From the NCBI GenBank assembly GCA_002005505.1, contig KV908413.1, positions 183,348 through 247,347 on the forward strand: a stretch of DNA of 64,000 nt. The letters are read 5' to 3'. Origin of the DNA: Botryococcus braunii (taxonomy: Eukaryota; Chlorophyta; Trebouxiophyceae). The stretch's first letter is position 1, and every line of letters starts with the position of its first letter. The notes below the pieces were generated by a model that made no database searches, was not told the origin of the DNA, and worked only from the letters and a program-made list of their open reading frames with translations. This document shows, in pieces, positions 52,818 through 64,000 of the stretch. Position numbers and translations under genes: made by a program.

Positions 52818-53691
52818 CATTTCTGCTTGCGGCGTCACCTGCAGTGATGGCACGACGGCAGCGTCAGTTCGTAGCCTGTGGGAAAAACCGTCCACGCTAC
52901 AACGTTTCCAGGAACAGCACACAGCACTCTCCAACAGTAGAGGTTGGTCAAGGATACCAACATGCTTCGGACAAGTCTTACAAATGATGTTAACTGCTCT
53001 CACTCTTGCTAAAGGCCACGTAACACTACGCCTTGCCTGATAGCAGAGTTCAGCACCAAAGAGGCCTTGCGATGTCTACTTTACGTCACTAGAATACAAT
53101 AATAGTTCATCAGTAACTCAGCAAGGTCTCTTTGTGATGTTTGTACAGTGAAACTATCTTACCGCCACAACGGTGGACTTCAACATAAGTCTCAATGAGG
53201 TCAAACATTCAGTGCGCTCTCGTCATGCACTCTCACCAATGCACACAGCAGTAATATCTACCTGGTCTGAATGTTTGAGCACAATCATATCTGGAACGAC
53301 TTTGAGAATCCTAAACACACCTGCAGTGATGGCACGACGGCAGCGTCAGTTCGTAGCCTGTGGGAAAAACCGTCCACGCTACAACGTTTCCAGGAACAGC
53401 ACACAGCACTCTCCAACAGTAGAGGTTGGTCAAGGATACCAACATGCTTCGGACAAGTACCGAGCCGTTCCTGGGCTGCCCAGGGATGGCTCGGACTGCA
53501 GGGATCCTAAAGTACTACCATACGTAATGTCTATTGAGAACGCATATCGTACAAGTCACGTGTTATGTCATTGAGGTACGAGTAAGATCTATACCGTTCA
53601 TAAAGGGCTATAAAGGCTATAGTTTACACTGCTGTTGATGGCATGTGACAGGGGATGTCACTAAGTACAGTATTGACCAATTCATTCAACA
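52818..53691 (-). repeat. 5' LTR of the copia element
   Basis: 874 bp with the same internal 141-bp duplication as the 3' LTR. Promoter and polyadenylation elements should lie here; no TATA box could be chosen with confidence. Confidence 0.95.
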
Positions 53692-56050
53692 CACACCTAT
53701 GAGAGGAAGCTACAGCGCCAATGGGACAAGCTGGGTAAACTCCTGAAATGCAGCACCTGTAAAAACACCCTGAAGTAGCACCGGAAGTGTATAATCTTTC
53801 TGGGTGTTGGGGGTTTTCCTTATTAGTAACTCTGCCGGGTCAAACTGCTGGGAGTCGTGGGGTGGGAGTTTAGGGCTCTCGCCCCCATCTTCCTTTTTCT
53901 ATAACAGACACGAGTCACGTGTATGTACTCTTCTAATAAAATTGTACTGCAGATGGGGCTGGAGTCCGCAGGACGACCCGGAAACACCCAGACGGCAGGG
54001 CAGGCCCAGAAACCGACTTTCATTAATTTTTAGCGCCGAAGCCGGCATATTGTTTGTCTTTATGAATAGAGGACGTTTACAGTTTCGTTTTAACAACTGG
54101 TTCCAAAAGGTGAGAATCGCAACTTTCGGAAGATCCAAATTCCATGGAATTTCCTTATAACTAATTCACAGTATTTCCATTCTATGTAAACCATTGTCGA
54201 ATGGAAGAGTAGAGCTGTTTAAAGGCATCTTCCACCCATGACAATAAATCTTGTCAGGCGCAAATCTGGGCTGCAGAAATCCGCATTTCAGGACATTTAA
54301 TCAGGGGTTTTGAGGGCCATGGGCAGTACACGTGTGAGGCGTACTGCAAGTTGCCGTAGTACAAAGAAAATCTAGTGGGCCCTGCGCGACAAAGATGGTA
54401 CAGTACCGCCCTGAAGTTGCAGGTGGGACATGCCGTTTGAAGCCCGGGGAGGTAAGGGCTCTGTTTGCAAGAGCTTTAGAGGGCGTTCCCAGGGCTTTCT
54501 TTTTGCAAGAGGCATACCAGTGGGTGGCCGTGGTGGCAAGGAGAAAGGGTGCGAAGTTTGGAGAGCATCGGGGAAGGGACGGAATTTTGCATGCCCAAGG
54601 TCCGAAAGGAAGCCGTGAGCCCGACACCTTGGTAACATTTTGCTGCAATATTTTCAAGCAATCCGTGATTGGTTTGGGGTATTTCTGAATGTTTTGGCTG
54701 GGCTGAAAGCCTGGCCCGTGTGAATGCGGACGGGCAGAGGGGAGGGGACGCACCCTCAAGGGGTGATGTTGGGCCCTACGCCGAGTTGCGGGGCCCAAAC
54801 TTGAGAAATATGGTGAACTTCCACTTGTTGGTGCAACTGGTGTGTGTGAAACCAAGCGTTGGTCATGTGTAGGGGCTGTATCTCGTCGGCCTAGCTTCCA
54901 CCCACGTTTTGCCTTGCTCATGTAGGACCTTGATATTGAAGCTTGTGGGCTGTAAGCGCAAACTGGGGTTTTGCAGGCCAGACTTGCGTGAGTAACGCTG
55001 TGACAAGACTTCTTGTCATGGGTGCTTCGAGATCCCTGTCGAAAAAGTCGTCGCAGCGGCGGAGTTTCGGAAGGAAGTTTCGCCAAGTATCGGATATCGC
55101 GGGCCGTAACTTGGGTATCGGACACATCCCTGATTCATTGATCCGCCCTACCAGGGCCTCTAGCAGGGCATCTTCCTTATCGTCCCAGGTTTGTAACAAA
55201 ATTTGATCTTGGCAAAACAAAATTACCGAAACTCGTGCAGAGCGTATAGATCGTATCGAGTATAATTCAGCAAAATTCCTTTTTTCCCTTTTCACTTCTC
55301 CCTTCAAATCCTGAATACTGGTCATTGACGACCCGTAGACAAAAATCGTGTGCCGGAGCTCCAAGCATGTTCAAGCATTTCTACAGCAAACCAACATATT
55401 TCACTTTTATATCAACCTCGCAGCACAAAAAACTGTACACCCATTTGCAACACTTGTACATCAGTTGTCCATACTTGACATCCGCATATCTGCGTTAAAT
55501 GCATTATTTGTCATGTTTTATGACGGATGGATTTGCTAGTACCCGCATCTCCGTAGATATTGCATTCCGCAGAATTGCCAGTTCACTACCAAAATGATAT
55601 GCAAGGATTCTGGCAAAATCCGTACGTCCAAAATGGCTGTCTTCAGTGACTCATATTCGGGGCCGAATCCCCGAATAGGGTAATCTCCGCCAACGTGCAA
55701 GGGTTGGTTTCCCAACCGGTAATAAAGACGGGCTCCGCCACTCTGGCGTCAATGACACCTGGCGAAAATCGCTGTGACGAGGCAGCGGGATAACGTTCAT
55801 TTTAACCGAACCCCCCCGTAGGGTTGCCCCATAACCCTCGGGATTAGATGGCAACGCCTTAAGGCAGCCGGCAAACTGTACTCATGACAAGTGATAATCG
55901 TTACCTTGCGCCTTCAGAAGCCCCTGTCAAACGCAGAAGTAACTAAAGTATTGTAATCGAAACAGTTTGGAGATCTTGTCCTTAGCTCATCTTAAACAAC
56001 CAGCATGAGCGTCCCATAGTAGCTGACGAAAGTCACTCGAACAGCAGAGA
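53692..56050. other. Intergenic, no gene recognised
   Basis: Contains a 24-bp sequence (53766-53789) that is the exact reverse complement of 45799-45822. A 274-codon minus-strand ORF (54301-55125) is Ser/Pro/Arg-rich without a domain motif and with an overlapping plus ORF, so it is not called. The stretch at about 55020-55200 has CGAAA-rich words like those at 45.2 kb. The 5' UTR and promoter of the RGG gene should lie just before 56051. Confidence 0.4.
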
Positions 56051-59000
56051 ATGGCTTCCTCTGCTTACGGTGTGCAAACAAGTAATATTTTTGATCTCCT
56101 TGGTGAAGAGTCACCGGAGGATGATGCTCCTCAGGAGGTGATAACTCCGGTGAAGCCGAAGCCTACCCTCAAGGCGTCAAAACCGGCGGAGAAGCCAGGT
56201 CAGCAAACCCTCGCCTTGAATGCACCACTTGCTGTGCCTTGTTTATTTATTTTTGCTCGCATATTTGATTATTAATTGCTTCTCGGTCTTACACTTGGGG
56301 TTTGAACACGCGACAGCAGCCGCCAAGGCCCCATCAACCCCGGCTGAGAGGTCTAGCCCTAATGGTCCAGCGGTGAACGGTCGAGGGAGCCCAGGAGCTA
56401 GAGGCCGGAATGGTGTTGGCCGTGGTGGCTTTGGAGGTCGTGGTGTTGGCCGCGGGATGCAAGACAGGGAGGGTCCTCCTCGCATCCGGGAGTCGCCTGC
56501 CGAAGGCGAAGGATATGGAGGCGAAGGTCGCCGTGGGCCTCGTGGTGAAGGCCGTGGTCGTGGTCGTGGAAGGGGTGGTTTCCGTGGTGATGGAGACCGG
56601 CATTCAAGAAACGGGTTCTCGTAAGTAGCACTGCGAACTTTTTCGACTCATGTTTCTGTCGTTGTTTGATTTGATGGTGATCGTCCTCTGTCTGAGATTC
56701 ATGTGTACCTTGCACTCTTAGTTCTCTTTTTCCCAGGACATTACCTTGATCACAATGTTTCACCGCGTAGGTCGCTGTCTTCCTGACCCTTGAGGGGCGA
56801 CCGTCTGTTCGCAAGGTATTATCTATTCTCAGTCGATGTGGTCCGTTTGAATATTTATTTCTTGGGATTTTAAACGTGCAGGGATGGTGCTGGACTGAAA
56901 AGGGATGGCCAAGGAAAGGGGAACTGGGGATCGGACAAAGACACTATCAAGTGAGTAACATGTTGCGAAGTGTACATCCCTTCCTGTTGGCGCGTGGTTA
57001 TTCATTGCCTCTCAATTTCGCTTCTAGCTCATGTTCATATTGCCCTCATACAACCTAGCAGGTCTGCTCCCATGTGGTGTTTCTTACTCATACTGCTGTG
57101 GCAGTGATCAGTCGTGCTTTACCTGCGTAAACGGGGCCTTGTCTTGCAGGGTTGCCGAGGAAGGTGAGGATGGAAAGCCAGAAGAGGCTGTCGAGGAGGA
57201 GGCTCCTCAGGATATCCCGGCTGAGGGGATCACTCCTGTTAAGGAAGACGAGGGGGAAAAGGTGGGTCTCTCCTTACAGCTCCCCTTTTGTTGTTTGATT
57301 TGAAAATGTTAAGTGATTTGCAATTACCATGTTTTGGTGCTGATGCTTTGTCCTTGATCGAGTTGCGTGCCTGTCAATCTCGGGCGTGTCTGTAATAGGG
57401 CCCAGGAGGACTCAAGCAGCGTAGTCAGGTGCCAATCGGCAAGTGAGCTCATTATAATCGTTTATGACTTTTGTTGGCTGCATATTGGGGGGGAGGGGGC
57501 TGGGCTCTGGCATGTATGCAAGATCATGTGTGCACCTCTAGCTTTGGCCTATTTGATGCCGCCGTCTGTAGTTCCCATCAGGTTTGTAAGTATATTGACC
57601 TCCAAAAATATGTTACAACTCTTTGACCATCACATGATTGTGGCAATGCAGGAGATGACATTGGATGAGTATGAGAAGGTGTTGGAGGAAAAACGAGTTG
57701 CCCTGAACAAGGCTGCGAAGACGCCGACGTACAAGGTGGATGCTGCCAAGGAGTTTCAGGGCATGAAGGTTGTTGAAAAGCGGGATGTAGAAGCTGAGGA
57801 CAACACTTTTGAGTTGACAAACAAGAAGACCATCGGAGCCCGCAAGGCTGGTCTTGTTGAAAAGGAGCGCAAGGAGGTGTGCCTCAAACTTACGCTGGTT
57901 CATGTTCCAGGGTCTTTGATGGAGGTGTGTGTAATTAGAATTGGCTGGAAGGACTGCCATTCAGTCTGCTTTGTCTGTCACATCTGGGGGTGCAAGTGCT
58001 CCTGGTGTTTTCCCTGCTTAGAAAAAGATGTAAGTGTGTTTCTTGTTTGGTGAATGGAATAGAAGCGACACACGGAGCAAGTTGAGGTGGTCTTGCTAGG
58101 TATTGAAAAGCGTCCGGGCCTTTGTTGACAAGCTGTTCTGCCACTGCTGTGATATGTGGCATGCCTCATTAGGGAGATGTTGCGGCTGTTTGCCTGTATT
58201 GGGAAGGGATGTCTTACTTATGAAGAGTCCCATACAGATCACAATAGAGGGGGAGGGGAGGTATCTCTGATATGAAAGTTGAGGCTCAGATTTATGTTTG
58301 GTGCATTATCTTGCTGAGAGAAGCTGTTATTGCCTCCCAATTGTAAATGCAGGTATTAGAGGGTGCTGGCTATATTCATGACATGAATTTTGACCATCAA
58401 AGTTACAAAGAACAAGGCGGCGTGCTCCACCATATTCTGCCATATTTCTAGCCTGCCATATTTCTAGCCTGATTCTAGAAGCAATTCTAGCATGAGTAAT
58501 GGAGGAGTTGAGAGTATATTTTGGAAGAATATCACGGTATTTGTGTATGCATCTGAGTCCTTGTAATGTATTTGAATGCTTAATGGCTGCTGTTGACAAG
58601 TCATGGTTTTATACTCCAGCTCAAATGACAGGGAGGGGTGGGAGATAGGCTGAGGAGGGGTTTCCAATTTATTTATCAACATTATTACTTTCGGACATGA
58701 AACAGGGAGGGGAGGGGAGTTGAGGGGAGGGCACGAGGTAGGGGGGAGAGATGGGGAGGAGGAGAGAGAGTGGGGTGTGGAACAGGGGGGGGGGGGGGGT
58801 TGATGGATGGAGGGAGGGCCAGGTAGACGTAGATATTTTCTTGTAGCAGAAGCCCTCTGTAAGCATTTGGCCAGGGCGATACACATTAACATCTGCCTGC
58901 TGAAGGTGATCTGGAGGGCATACGCTGGTCACATGGCTGGTTTACTGAGTTGCGATGTGGCACCAGTGTTGCAATCAAGATGTTTCCCAAAGCAGAGTTA

Positions 59001-59574
59001 GGGAGGTTTGAGAAGCCGTCAAATGTTAGATACCCTACAATATGTCTGACCGGGGCCTTTATGATGGGGATTGCACAATTGCTGCTAGCACGGGGAAAGT
59101 TGTCTTTTCAGGAGGGTTGTTTAAGCATTGAAGTAAGGCTTTTGAAAGTGCGCTCTTGGCGGTTCTCTTCTGCATGCGTTGCATGGAGCCCCTGGATTGG
59201 AGCTGTGGTTTTGCGCTGTACCATTGGGGATGCAGGGATAAGGCAAGGAGTTTTAAGTTTACCAACATCCAACTATCAAGGCAAAGGATTTGTATCTCTC
59301 GTCTGTCTAATAGATAATGAACTGTGTCTGAAAGGATTTGTCAATGGTTGTGCAGAAAGCCGTTATTGAGGCTAATTTCCGCTTTGCTGATGAGAGTCGC
59401 GGGCGTGGTCGCGGGCGTGGTCGTGGCCTTGGCCGTGGGAGATTTGACAGCGATGATCGTCCTCGTCGCGACCGTGATACTCCACCAGCTAGGCAAGCAG
59501 TCCCTCGGAATCTGGTGATAACCGAGGGTGCTTTCCCTGCGCTGGCACCTAAGCAAGTTACAATCGCAAACTAG
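56051..59574 (+). CDS. HABP4/SERBP1-like RGG-repeat RNA-binding protein, 6 exons, 358 aa
   Basis: Plant members (RGGA type) and animal SERBP1 bind mRNA and idle ribosomes. Exons 56051-56198, 56317-56620, 56882-56950, 57150-57261, 57652-57876 and 59356-59574 (stop TAG) sum to 1077 nt in phase, with junctions such as GCCAG|GTCAGC, GTTCTC|GTAAGT and ATCAA|GTGAGT. Residues 10-20 contain NIFDLLGEE, the Stm1-type N-terminal motif. Residues about 65-150 are RGG/RG-rich (GRGGFGGRGVGRG). Then come a KREG-like GLKRDGQGKGNWG block, an acidic Glu-rich stretch and the HABP4/PAI-RBP1 core EMTLDEYEKVLEEKR at 212-226. A second RG block ([14 protein letters not shown]) lies at about 301-316, with a terminal FPALAPK motif. 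Domain order and length fit the family. The 1.5-kb last intron is the longest and has no recognisable second gene. Confidence 0.92.
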
Positions 59575-60439
59575 GTTTGCTCACGCAGGACAGGGTGCCA
59601 CCTGAGTCCATGTCATAACCAAGTGTCATTTTCTGATGTCAACACAGCTGTCCGTTTGTGTTTTTGTTGGTGTTTAAAGGCAAAACTTGCACAGGTTTGC
59701 CTATATTGGATTCTCTACACGTTCTGGATCTGTGGAACATCTGATTTTGCTCGAGTTGTAAATTGCTGGCTTGTCATTCCATTTACAGGCACTACATGGG
59801 CATTGTTTGACTTTGTGTTTGAAATGAGTTGGGTCTGAGTGCATGTGGAGATAGCCTGAGTTGAAGTTTGTGGTAGTTTGCCTTGAGGTGAGGTTGTAGT
59901 AGACTTCAACATGCAATGATGGTAGCCATTGGATTTGATTGCTACTCAAAGGAAACACCTGCAAGGATGTTGAACCTGTTTTATGGGTTGGTGGTGTTTT
60001 GTCCGGGTCTCCTTCCCCCTTGGGTATTTGGACTTCCGGTGGACAATTTGAAAGATCACATTTTGAAGTTATTCTCCCACTATTGGGATCGTGGTCGGTT
60101 CTTAGAGATACACGGTCAGCCTGTTGGCCTGTAAACGTGTAATATGGAGAATCTCGTAGTCTCTTTCACGGTCCCACTTTGCTGGTCCCTCTTCTGCTGA
60201 TTAATGTGGTTGCATATTTTGAGGACATTTGCAATGGTTCAACTAATTTTGTTGTTCTGCAGTACTAGTCTTGATGTTTTTGTTGAGCTTTCCACCAGTT
60301 TTGGTTACGTCACGCAGTCCTCAAGTTGCATCAGCCCTTGGTTGTTCTTGAGTGTATCCCTTTGTTAAAACCCAGGGGAGGGGGCAGGTGTGGCATGCGC
60401 ACAACTCCCCTCCCCCCAAACCACGCACGCGCGCACGCA
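59575..60439. other. 3' flank of the RGG gene
   Basis: T-rich sequence without recognisable coding potential, probably including the 3' UTR. Short ORFs at 59623-59838 and 59916-60142 lack motifs. Confidence 0.4.

Positions 60440-60506
<67 letters not shown>
60440..60506. repeat. (AC)n microsatellite
   Basis: About 66 bp of AC entered through CGCACGCGCGCACGC. Confidence 0.95.
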
Positions 60507-60509
<3 letters not shown>

Positions 60510-62940
60510 TGCGCACACTCATTCAAAGGCTGTCGCATCGAACAATAGGAGGGAATGGGGCAGGAAGAGCAAATTTCAAGGGGGTTAGCAGAAGAGTGCC
60601 CATGCTCAAGGAGTGCCCTGTGCATGTGCATATGCACGTTTATGAGGGGGGTTCTGTGTTTGTTTTTTAATTTTTTTTTTGGGGGGGGGGGTCCTGAGCT
60701 GCGTGCGTGTGAGAGGGGGGGGGGCGGGGAGGAGAGGAGAGGGACGGGGGCCCGGGGGGGGGGTCCTAGGGTGGCTGTAATATGGGTGCTCGATACTTAC
60801 GGACGTTTTGGCTAGCCTTTGGACAATGTCGTGACAGAACCAAACAATGTGTTCTTTTCAGGGTGCAACTTCAATTTACCCATCTGTTTGTTTGTAAGTC
60901 TGACTTGTTATGCAAGCTTGCGGAGGACGTCCCGTGCTTGGCTGCGTTTTATGGGCAGCTTGGGAGTTGATTGTGCCAGTATGAGTTGAGCAACAGAGCC
61001 GCATCAGGCCGTTTCATAGTGAGGAAGTTGTTGTAAAGCACTAATAAAAGAGTTGGGAACACCGAGTTGGGTGGATATCTGGCTTGCGTGGAAGCATTCC
61101 TTAAACCAACCCTCCGGAGGTGTTATGGCCGAAATCAAAAGGGAGTAAGGCACGTAGTCTGCAGCCACACTATGGTAGCTATAAGCACACAGCAACATCC
61201 AAGCATATCCATGGTTATCTCCAGGGTAATATTTCTGCAGATGGGCTGGCATGGCGCAATACTGGTCCATTAAGGGTGTTCCCATATCTTTCACTCCACC
61301 AGCGCAGGGGCGTCTGCCTGAACATGTTACTTCGTTATTCGGGTTCTTACATTGTATGCAGTGCACGGAATAGAGAATGCAAAGGCTGATTGATCATCCT
61401 GGGTCTACACTAAAAGGAGCTGTCGTTGGACTGGCTTTGGATGAAGCCGTCATCGTATGGCGGGGCGTTTTGTTATGCCAACGGCCCCCAAATATGCCTT
61501 GCCATACGAAGGCAAGGTCTTGCGGTCATCAATGCTCCGTATGTAGGGGTTTTATAATGTGTAACGGTCATCTGGGATGAGGGTCAGGTATAGGCTTAAT
61601 TCATCTGCAATCAAAAAATGCTGCCACGAAAGTTATGCGCCAAAGAAATCATACGTTACAGGCCGTGGTTCCAAATGACTGGGGCCCGTGGCTGTCTCTG
61701 TCCATTGACTTGAAGGCACCCAACGCTACGATGGACCACCAGTATCTATGGCGTTGAGTTTGCAACAAACTGACCTGTTATACACTATGCAAATAAGACT
61801 CCTAATGTTACAATCATTTTCACGGGGACCTCTGTCTCCATGCCTTCCCACAACGTGGCTGGGCGGAGAGGCTAAAGGCATCGATGTCTCAGCCCTTGGA
61901 AGGTGGTGACGGGTGGTGGTATGCTTGAGCGACCTTCACATGAGCAGGCTGCTCGCACGGCTGGTACAGCAGGCCCGCCGGTTCACCTGATTCCAGCCTC
62001 TCATGAAGACCGGGCAACTCAAGAAGCTCACTGGCCGGTACTGCCCCTCCGGGTTCAATTAGCATAGATGTGCAAATCGTACTTCATTGAATTTGTCGTT
62101 CATGATCTGGTCTTAGAGGTGTGATTTGTCTTTGGAAAGGGGGGATGGGTCTGTTATGTCTTTTTTGTTGCTCTTCTTAATTGATAAATTCGATGTTGCA
62201 GTCCCCATTACTCGATTGGTTGCAACTAGCAAAATGCTGCGCATCATGCAATGCACATTGATTAACCCCCAGATCTAGACGTCGACGTACAAGAGAGGAA
62301 ATTACAAGTTTAAAGGAATGCATATGCGCAAGCTCCAGCAAATCATGATATATCTTGCAATTAACGGTACTAGCCACTACTAGTAGGTAAGTACCCATAA
62401 CGTATAAGTGCAGCTTTATAGGGGTACGATAATTATTCCAAAAAGACATCACATCCAGAGTCAAAGCAAGCCAAAGTACATCGTTAAAGAAGCGTGCTTA
62501 CAAAAACGGTCTAAACCCTTTGACAGTATGACTTGACAACGTACTAAAACACTAGCTATGAACGACTGTAATCGTAGTGTCAAATGACGCATCGGAACGT
62601 GACATGATCAGAAATCAACATACTCCTCACCTGCCTACAAACCTCTTTTTACTGTCAGCCTTCACGAGTCTGCTAAATATATGGCATTACACAACGCAAA
62701 GAGCATTCCAACAAACCCAACCAAAAATGTGTGCATCTGCGGAGTGCCGACGTATGATATCATAGCACAAAACACGTTTGACCATCTCCAAAAGTTAATC
62801 CTCGACAATAATGAGACAACTTCCCTGGTATGAGGGGTCAGTGACCCCAGAACTCAGATTGTTGTGACTCAGGTTGTACCCAGGTAGAGCTTCAGCGATC
62901 GACCAAAACGCCTAGCACCACAGGCTTACCTCATTATCAC
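60507..62940. other. Intergenic, no gene recognised
   Basis: A T-run/G-run junction lies at 60669-60691, followed by G-rich sequence to about 60770. A 120-codon minus-strand ORF (61004-61366) and a 95-codon one (62177-62464) show no family motif and no in-phase partner. Confidence 0.4.
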
Positions 62941-62973
62941 TTAATGAGGAACGCTTACAGCGTTCCTCATTAA
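62941..62973. repeat. Perfect 14-bp inverted repeat with 5-bp loop
   Basis: TTAATGAGGAACGC, loop TTACA, then the exact reverse complement. A partial third copy of the word (TTACCTCATTA) lies just upstream. It could be an RNA hairpin or the ends of a lost small element. Confidence 0.88.
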
Positions 62974-63547
62974 TCCATGTTCTATATACAAAATCACTTC
63001 GTCCCCAATGCTCAGTCCACTATAAATGAAGGACATCGAAATTTGCAACGCTCAGTCCCCTGCAGAGATCATCCCCTCTATCGAGCCTCGAGGCCATTTG
63101 ACAGCCTCACACTGACCTCGAAGGTCTATCCACATGGCAGAACGGGTAGCCCTCAGGGGCTACAGCCGAATATGGGAAGTCGTCCGTCGACCGACGTCCA
63201 TGTGCAAGCATGTGCACGCTGACACATGTGTTTCAGCGTAAGAGAAAAGAATACCCCGAGTTAGCAGGCCTGCTGACCTACTGTCCACAGAAAAACCTTT
63301 CATTCTAAGATGAAGGCTGGCACTGCGCGACAGCAAAAGCAATTTCCTCACATCGACCTTCCATTGTGGGATGAAAGCTGGCGCCTTGCTTGCATGAATA
63401 CGGTAAAGAGCTATGGCTTAAGCTGCGATAAGCCCTTGAGGGCGTACCTGGGGCGACCGTTTGGGGTGAATCCTCGACGGGGCCTCGAAAGCCGGAAAAG
63501 TTCCCTCGATTCTCAATCCCCATCGAGACTCCCAGCCTGGTGGTCAT
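62974..63547. other. 3' flank of the HSP70 gene
   Basis: Probably the 3' UTR of the minus-strand HSP70 gene plus intergenic sequence. Overlapping ORFs here have no motif. Confidence 0.4.
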
Positions 63548-63778
63548 CTACTTTTTATCATCCTTCACATCAGCGTCGTAGGTCGACGAAGATGAGGAGG
63601 AGGAGGCCGAGGAGGAGGAAGTATCGCTCCCCTTACCAGAAAGGCTCTCCCCAATCTTCATCAGAGCCTGTTGCAAAGCCTGGGTCTTGGCCTTGATGGT
63701 GGTGGCATCGCCGCTCTCCATCACTTCCCTCACAGCGGCAATCTCTGTGTTTATAGCATCGATCACGTTACTTGGTAC
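63548..63778 (-). CDS. DnaK-type HSP70, last exon, probably mitochondrial
   Basis: HSP70 chaperones of the DnaK class drive protein import and folding in mitochondria and plastids. This 76-codon exon starts after an acceptor TTGTGCAG|GTACCAAG in phase 0 and ends at TAG. It encodes the helical lid: VPSNVIDAINTEIAAVREVM, then IKAKTQALQQALMKIGESLS, a Ser-rich spacer of about 15 Ser, and the end YDADVKDDKK. The lid pattern (I-K-A-K, then K-I-G-E) and an acidic-basic C-terminus resembling EAEYEEVKK fit plant mitochondrial HSP70 best; plastid forms end differently, and cytosolic ones end EEVD. The rest of the gene lies beyond the right edge. Family is fairly sure, compartment less so. Confidence 0.72.
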   Translation of the reverse strand, partial: VPSNVIDAINTEIAAVREVMESGDATTIKAKTQALQQALMKIGESLSGKGSDTSSSSASSSSSSSTYDADVKDDKK

Positions 63779-63867
63779 CTGCACAAGAGTCCAAATTAAA
63801 TAAACCCTCCTCTCCAAACATTTGTACAAGCTCTGCCGGGAATCTTGGACACACACAATTACCTCCC

Positions 63868-63970
63868 CCCCCCCCGCCCTCCCCTCCCTCATCCCCCCCC
63901 TCCCATTCTCTCTCCACTTCTCCCATGCATCTCTATTCCCTCATCCCAGCCTCTCCCACCCCTCCCCCCA
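63868..63970. repeat. C-rich polypyrimidine stretch in the HSP70 intron
   Basis: C-runs and CCCCTCCC/CTCTCC words on the plus strand, so the transcript would be G/A-rich here. Confidence 0.8.
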
Positions 63971-64000
63971 AATCTTGTAGTGTCTCTAACTCCACACTTG

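Larger units (their letters stand above)
46464..53691 (-). mobile_element. Complete Ty1/copia LTR retrotransposon
   Basis: Two 874-bp LTRs (46464-47337 and 52818-53691) flank a single gag-pol frame read on the minus strand. In that orientation the LTR starts TGTTGAATG, directly after the polypurine tract AAGGGGAAG (47338-47346). A putative primer-binding site lies just inside the 5' LTR at about 52800-52813. The LTRs differ at about four positions, and the polyprotein is uninterrupted, so the insertion is young and may be active. No clean 5-bp target duplication is visible: CACAC follows one end and GCAAG precedes the other. The terminal bases at the inner 3' end are not the canonical CA. Confidence 0.95.

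Noticed and set aside
54301..55125. 274-codon minus-strand ORF
   Set aside because: No domain motif, Ser/Pro/Arg-rich composition, overlapping plus-strand ORFs, and no splice-linked partner. Kept only as unassigned sequence.

Overview
The window reads as nuclear DNA of a streptophyte (land-plant lineage) organism, most plausibly a streptophyte green alga; the species cannot be fixed from sequence alone. The clues are GT-AG split genes, the plant-only type of MUN-domain (DUF810, PATROL1-like) protein, a plant-type RGG/HABP4 RNA-binding protein, a plant-type DUF177/YceD protein, a COP9 signalosome subunit, an intact Ty1/copia element, and a very heavy load of dinucleotide microsatellites. These arrays fill introns and intergenic DNA and create dozens of spurious low-complexity ORFs, which are not annotated.

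Layout: 1-3.1 kb repeats; 3.2-6.1 kb (+) an unrecognised multipass membrane protein of 3 exons; 6.1-14.1 kb intergenic minisatellites and microsatellites; 14.1-20.7 kb (-) a 7-exon pepsin-like (A1) protein whose catalytic motifs are destroyed; 20.7-23.0 kb purine-rich arrays; 23.0-29.3 kb (-) CSN6, rebuilt as 9 exons; 30.9-33.9 kb (+) a DUF177/YceD-like gene, head-to-head with CSN6; 35.5-44.4 kb (-) a MUN-domain/DUF810 gene with at least 15 exons; 45.6-45.8 kb a foldback element; 46.5-53.7 kb (-) a complete copia retrotransposon with two 874-bp LTRs; 56.1-59.6 kb (+) an HABP4/SERBP1-like RGG protein of 6 exons; 63.5-63.8 kb (-) the last exon of a DnaK-type (probably mitochondrial) HSP70 that continues beyond the window.

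Exon chains were built by matching family signatures to splice sites and requiring consistent intron phase and total length. Chains that close in phase (CSN6, pepsin-like, RGG, membrane protein) are firm; the MUN and DUF177 genes are firm in the middle and open at an end. The genes do not form an operon-like unit: COP9 signalosome, vesicle tethering, chloroplast rRNA maturation, mRNA binding and organelle chaperone genes simply sit side by side. The most unusual items are the degenerate pepsin-like protein and the copia element, whose putative primer-binding site matches the anticodon arm of initiator tRNA-Met instead of its 3' end.
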